Made by a program: the position numbers and the translations under genes
Assembly (NCBI RefSeq): GCF_000725805.1
Contig: NZ_JOFT01000024.1
Span: 79,642-143,641 of the forward strand
DNA length: 64,000 bases
Source of the DNA: Streptomyces xanthophaeus
Lineage (GTDB): Bacteria; Actinomycetota; Actinomycetes; Streptomycetales; Streptomycetaceae
Direction of reading: 5' to 3'
Shown: one piece after another, positions 61,554 to 64,000 of the stretch
Layout: every line of letters starts with the position of its first letter
How positions within the stretch are numbered: position 1 is the stretch's first letter
Notes under the pieces: generated by a model
The model's input: the letters and a program-made list of their open reading frames with translations, nothing else
Databases searched by the model: none
What the model was told of the DNA's origin: nothing

Positions 61554-61580
61554 GTAACTTCTCTTTAACGCAGAGGTCTT
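61554..61580 (+). promoter_or_regulatory. Candidate GlnR box upstream of the permease
   Basis: GTAAC-(6 nt)-TTAAC-(6 nt)-GTCTT follows the GlnR a/b-box pattern gTnAC-n6-GaAAC-n6. It lies about 75-100 nt upstream of the permease start, in an otherwise GC-rich 234-bp intergenic region. It implies nitrogen control of amine import. Confidence 0.45.
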
Positions 61581-61652
61581 GCGCACCCCGCTCCACTGCG
61601 GCAAAGGTACGCCCCACAACCATTGCCCATTGCCCTGAGGCAGGAGCGCACG

Positions 61653-63125
61653 ATGGCCGACGACATCGACGCACGGCTGACCGCCGTGCCCGCACCCACC
61701 CCGTCCCCCGAGGGCGGGGACCACGAGTACCACGCGCGCCGCACCCTGCGCCGCGGCAGCGCCGGGTGGCTGCTGCTCACCGGACTCGGCGTCGCCTACG
61801 TCGTCTCCGGGGACTTCTCCGGCTGGAACGTCGGCCTCGCCAAGGGCGGCTTCGGCGGCCTCGCCATCGCCACCGTCCTGATGGGCGCGATGTACGCCTG
61901 CCTCGTCTTCTCCCTCGCGGAGCTCTCCACCATCCTGCCGACCGCGGGCGGCGGTTATGGTTTCGCCCGCCGCGCGCTGGGCCCCTGGGGCGGCTTCCTC
62001 ACCGGTACCGCCATCCTCATCGAGTACATCCTGGCCCCGGCCGCGATCGTCATCTTCATCGGCGACTACGTCGAGTCACTCGGCCTCTTCGGCCTGACCT
62101 CCGGCTGGCCGGTCTACCTCGGCTGCTTCGTGCTCTTCATCGGCGTCCACCTCTGGGGCGTCGGCGAGGCGCTGCGCTTCAGCCTCGTCGTGACCGCCAT
62201 CGCCGTGGCCGCGCTGCTGATCTTCGCGGTGGGCGCCTTCACCGAGTTCGACGCCGGCGGCCTCAACGACATCCCCGTCGACGCGGACGCCTTCGGCTCG
62301 AACTCGTGGCTGCCGCTGGGCGTGCTGGGCATCTGGGCCGCCTTCCCCTTCGGCATGTGGTTCTTCCTCGGCGTGGAGGGCGTCCCGCTGGCGGCGGAGG
62401 AGGCCAAGGACCCGGTGCGTTCCATGCCGAAGGCGCTCTCCATCTCCATGGGCATCCTCGCGCTGCTGGCCCTGATCACCTTCTTCGCCGCGACCGGCGC
62501 GCAGGGTGCGGACGCCGTCAAGGCCGCGGGCAACCCGCTGGTCGTCGCCCTGGAGGGGGACGACGGCCCGACCGCGCTGAGCCGGTTCGTGAACTACGCG
62601 GGCCTGGCCGGCCTGGTGGCCTCGTTCTTCTCGCTCATCTACGCCGGTTCCCGTCAGCTCTTCGCGCTCTCCCGGGCCGGATACCTGCCGCGCTTCCTGT
62701 CCCTCACCTCCCGGCGCAAGGCCCCCTACCTGGGCCTCGTCATCCCCGGCGCGATCGGGTTCGCGCTCGCCGCGGCCACCGGCGACGGTGCGCGCATGCT
62801 CAACATCGCGGTGTTCGGCGCGACCATCTCCTACGCGCTGATGGCCCTGTCCCACATCGTGCTGCGCCGCCGGGAGCCGGACCTGGACCGCCCCTACCGC
62901 ACCCCGGGCGGCATCCTGACCTCATCGGTGGCCTTCGTCCTCGCCCTCTCGGCGCTGGTCGCCACCTTCCTGGTGGACAAGGACGCGGCCTTCATCGCGC
63001 TGGCCGTGTACGCCGTCGCCCTCGCCTACTTCGCGCTCTACAGCCGCCGCCGCCTCGTGGCCTCGGCGCCCGAGGAGGAGTTCGCCGCCCTCGCCGAAGC
63101 CGAGGCGGAACTCTCGCGGGACTGA
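61653..63125 (+). CDS. APC-family amino acid/amine permease (ethanolamine permease-like)
   Basis: A 490-residue transporter with about 12 membrane spans. VVSGDFSGWNVGLAKGGFGG near residue 50 is typical of ethanolamine (EAT) permeases, and the helix-6/7 region WFFLGVEGVPLAAEEAKDP fits. It should import ethanolamine or a related amine by cation symport, feeding GlnA4. GCAGGAG lies 8 nt before the ATG. The C-terminus is acidic and cytoplasmic. Confidence 0.87.
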   Translation: MADDIDARLTAVPAPTPSPEGGDHEYHARRTLRRGSAGWLLLTGLGVAYVVSGDFSGWNVGLAKGGFGGLAIATVLMGAMYACLVFSLAELSTILPTAGGGYGFARRALGPWGGFLTGTAILIEYILAPAAIVIFIGDYVESLGLFGLTSGWPVYLGCFVLFIGVHLWGVGEALRFSLVVTAIAVAALLIFAVGAFTEFDAGGLNDIPVDADAFGSNSWLPLGVLGIWAAFPFGMWFFLGVEGVPLAAEEAKDPVRSMPKALSISMGILALLALITFFAATGAQGADAVKAAGNPLVVALEGDDGPTALSRFVNYAGLAGLVASFFSLIYAGSRQLFALSRAGYLPRFLSLTSRRKAPYLGLVIPGAIGFALAAATGDGARMLNIAVFGATISYALMALSHIVLRRREPDLDRPYRTPGGILTSSVAFVLALSALVATFLVDKDAAFIALAVYAVALAYFALYSRRRLVASAPEEEFAALAEAEAELSRD

Positions 63126-63172
63126 GATCCTGCTCCAGCCCGAACCGCTCATCCGTCCCGGAGGTAGACGAC

Positions 63173-63883
63173 GTGCCCAAGCCGCTCATCGGCATCAGCA
63201 CCTATGTGGAGGAGTCCACCCGCTACGGCGTGTGGGACCTCCCGGCCGCCCTCGTGCCCGCGGGGTACTACAGGCTCGTCCAGGCGGCGGGCGGCACGGC
63301 CGTGCTGCTCCCGCCGGACGAACCCAAGGCGGCGGCGGAGGTGCTGGACCGGCTGGACGGTCTGGTCGTGACGGGCGGCCCGGACGTGGACCCGGTCCAC
63401 TACGGCGCCGCCCGTGACCCCCGTACGGGCGCCCCCGCCACGGTCCGCGACTACTGGGAGCTGGCCCTGCTCGCCGCCGCGCTGGAGGCGGACCTGCCGC
63501 TGCTCGGCGTCTGCCGGGGCATGCAGGCCCTGAACGTGGTCCTCGGCGGCACCCTGACGCAGCACCTCGACGGGCACATGGACACGCCCGGCACCATGTC
63601 CTGGCACCCCGTCCGGCCGGTCCGCGGCACCCGGTACGCGGCGCTGGTCCCCGAGGAGGCGCAGGTGCCGACGTACCACCACCAGGCCGTCGACCGGCTG
63701 GGCCGCGGCCTGGTGGCCTCCGCCCATGCGGCCGACGGCACGGTGGAGGCCATCGAGCTGGCCGACCCCGTCCGGTGGGCCCTGGGCGTCCAGTGGCACC
63801 CCGAACAGGACAAGGACACCCGCGTGATGTCCTCCCTGATCGAGGCCGCGGCCGCGGCCCGCACCCCGGCACGCCGGACCTGA
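63173..63883 (+). CDS. Gamma-glutamyl amide hydrolase, class C26 (PuuD-like)
   Basis: A 236-residue class I glutamine-amidotransferase-fold hydrolase. The nucleophile elbow is LLGVCRGMQALNVVLGG (Cys near residue 117), and the catalytic His/Glu are in VQWHPEQ. PuuD-type enzymes free the product acid from its gamma-glutamyl tag, regenerating glutamate. It is last in the FadR-permease-hydrolase unit, 47 bp after the permease. The GTG start is supported by GGAGG 8 nt upstream. It completes the pathway begun by glnA4. Confidence 0.9.
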   Translation: MPKPLIGISTYVEESTRYGVWDLPAALVPAGYYRLVQAAGGTAVLLPPDEPKAAAEVLDRLDGLVVTGGPDVDPVHYGAARDPRTGAPATVRDYWELALLAAALEADLPLLGVCRGMQALNVVLGGTLTQHLDGHMDTPGTMSWHPVRPVRGTRYAALVPEEAQVPTYHHQAVDRLGRGLVASAHAADGTVEAIELADPVRWALGVQWHPEQDKDTRVMSSLIEAAAAARTPARRT

Positions 63884-63894
63884 CGGCACCGGCC

Positions 63895-64000
63895 CGGCCC
63901 TGCCTAGTGCTGTGGCCGGAAAGGTTTGCCGGGTCGCGGTGTCCGGTGCGGTGCATCGCAAGGCGGAGGGCCACGGCTCGTACTGGACGTACTTGCGTGG
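63895..64000. repeat. Possible edge of a dispersed Streptomyces intergenic repeat
   Basis: TAGTGCTGTGGCCGGAAAGG, then GCATCGCAAGGCGGAGGGCC and GTACTGGACGTAC, resemble phrases that recur between genes in Streptomyces chromosomes. No ORF is credible. The element continues past the window, so its ends and nature cannot be judged. Confidence 0.3.

Overview
The window is a high-GC (about 70% or more), densely coded stretch of an actinomycete chromosome, almost certainly Streptomyces. The signs are extreme G/C at third codon positions, frequent GTG and TTG starts, many 1-4 bp stop/start overlaps, Tat-type signal peptides, and a gene order typical of Streptomyces: argCJBDR, infC-rpmI-rplT, pheST, and a glnA4-type glutamine synthetase locus. 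I see no rRNA, tRNA, CRISPR array, prophage or intact insertion sequence.

Layout. 1-7231 (minus): a SpoU/TrmH RNA methyltransferase cut by the window edge, then cobA, a very large BluB-CobT fusion and cobL, all for corrin and cobamide synthesis. A repeat-rich non-coding block separates cobA from cobT. 7306-11290: a GNAT, the metNIQ methionine importer, and a short leader ORF rich in Cys and Met codons upstream of metN. 11383-21368: mixed housekeeping and surface functions, namely a HAD phosphatase, two small membrane proteins, a GNAT, a sigma factor, a Tat-exported GlpQ phosphodiesterase with a possible PHO box, PlsC, a beta-helix/membrane protein, an MFS pump with its TetR repressor and operator, a HAD-fold protein and a class A beta-lactamase.

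21529-33156 is the arginine region: argH, argG, then (after a duplicated HEAT-repeat protein, a pyridoxamine-oxidase-like gene relic and an L,D-transpeptidase) the argC-J-B-D-R operon. ARG-box-like palindromes lie before argG and argC. 33202-42879 holds a GNAT, a histidine-phosphatase-fold protein lacking its catalytic histidines, a divergent MocR/EamA pair with overlapping start codons, DUF1918, a glycoside-hydrolase-like secreted protein, a 3-hydroxyacyl-CoA dehydrogenase, a NUDIX hydrolase, an NsdA-like regulator and a SpoIIE-type phosphatase.

43060-50641 is translation: pheS-pheT, a sensor kinase, an rRNA methyltransferase, rplT, rpmI and infC. infC has an AUC start and a leader with a U-tract terminator. 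50992-56852 contains DUF1844, SseB, an orphan mycosin-like protease with its membrane partner, a D-threonine-aldolase-like enzyme and a secreted HAD acid phosphatase. A 64-bp perfect palindrome separates DUF1844 from sseB.

56985-63883 is the most coherent accessory system: glnA4-like gamma-glutamyl-amide synthetase, aldehyde dehydrogenase and SDR dehydrogenase on the minus strand, divergent from a FadR-type regulator, an ethanolamine-type permease and a class C26 gamma-glutamyl amidohydrolase. Together they make a complete gamma-glutamylated amine (probably ethanolamine) catabolic route with a candidate GlnR site. The last about 100 bp look like the edge of a dispersed intergenic repeat.
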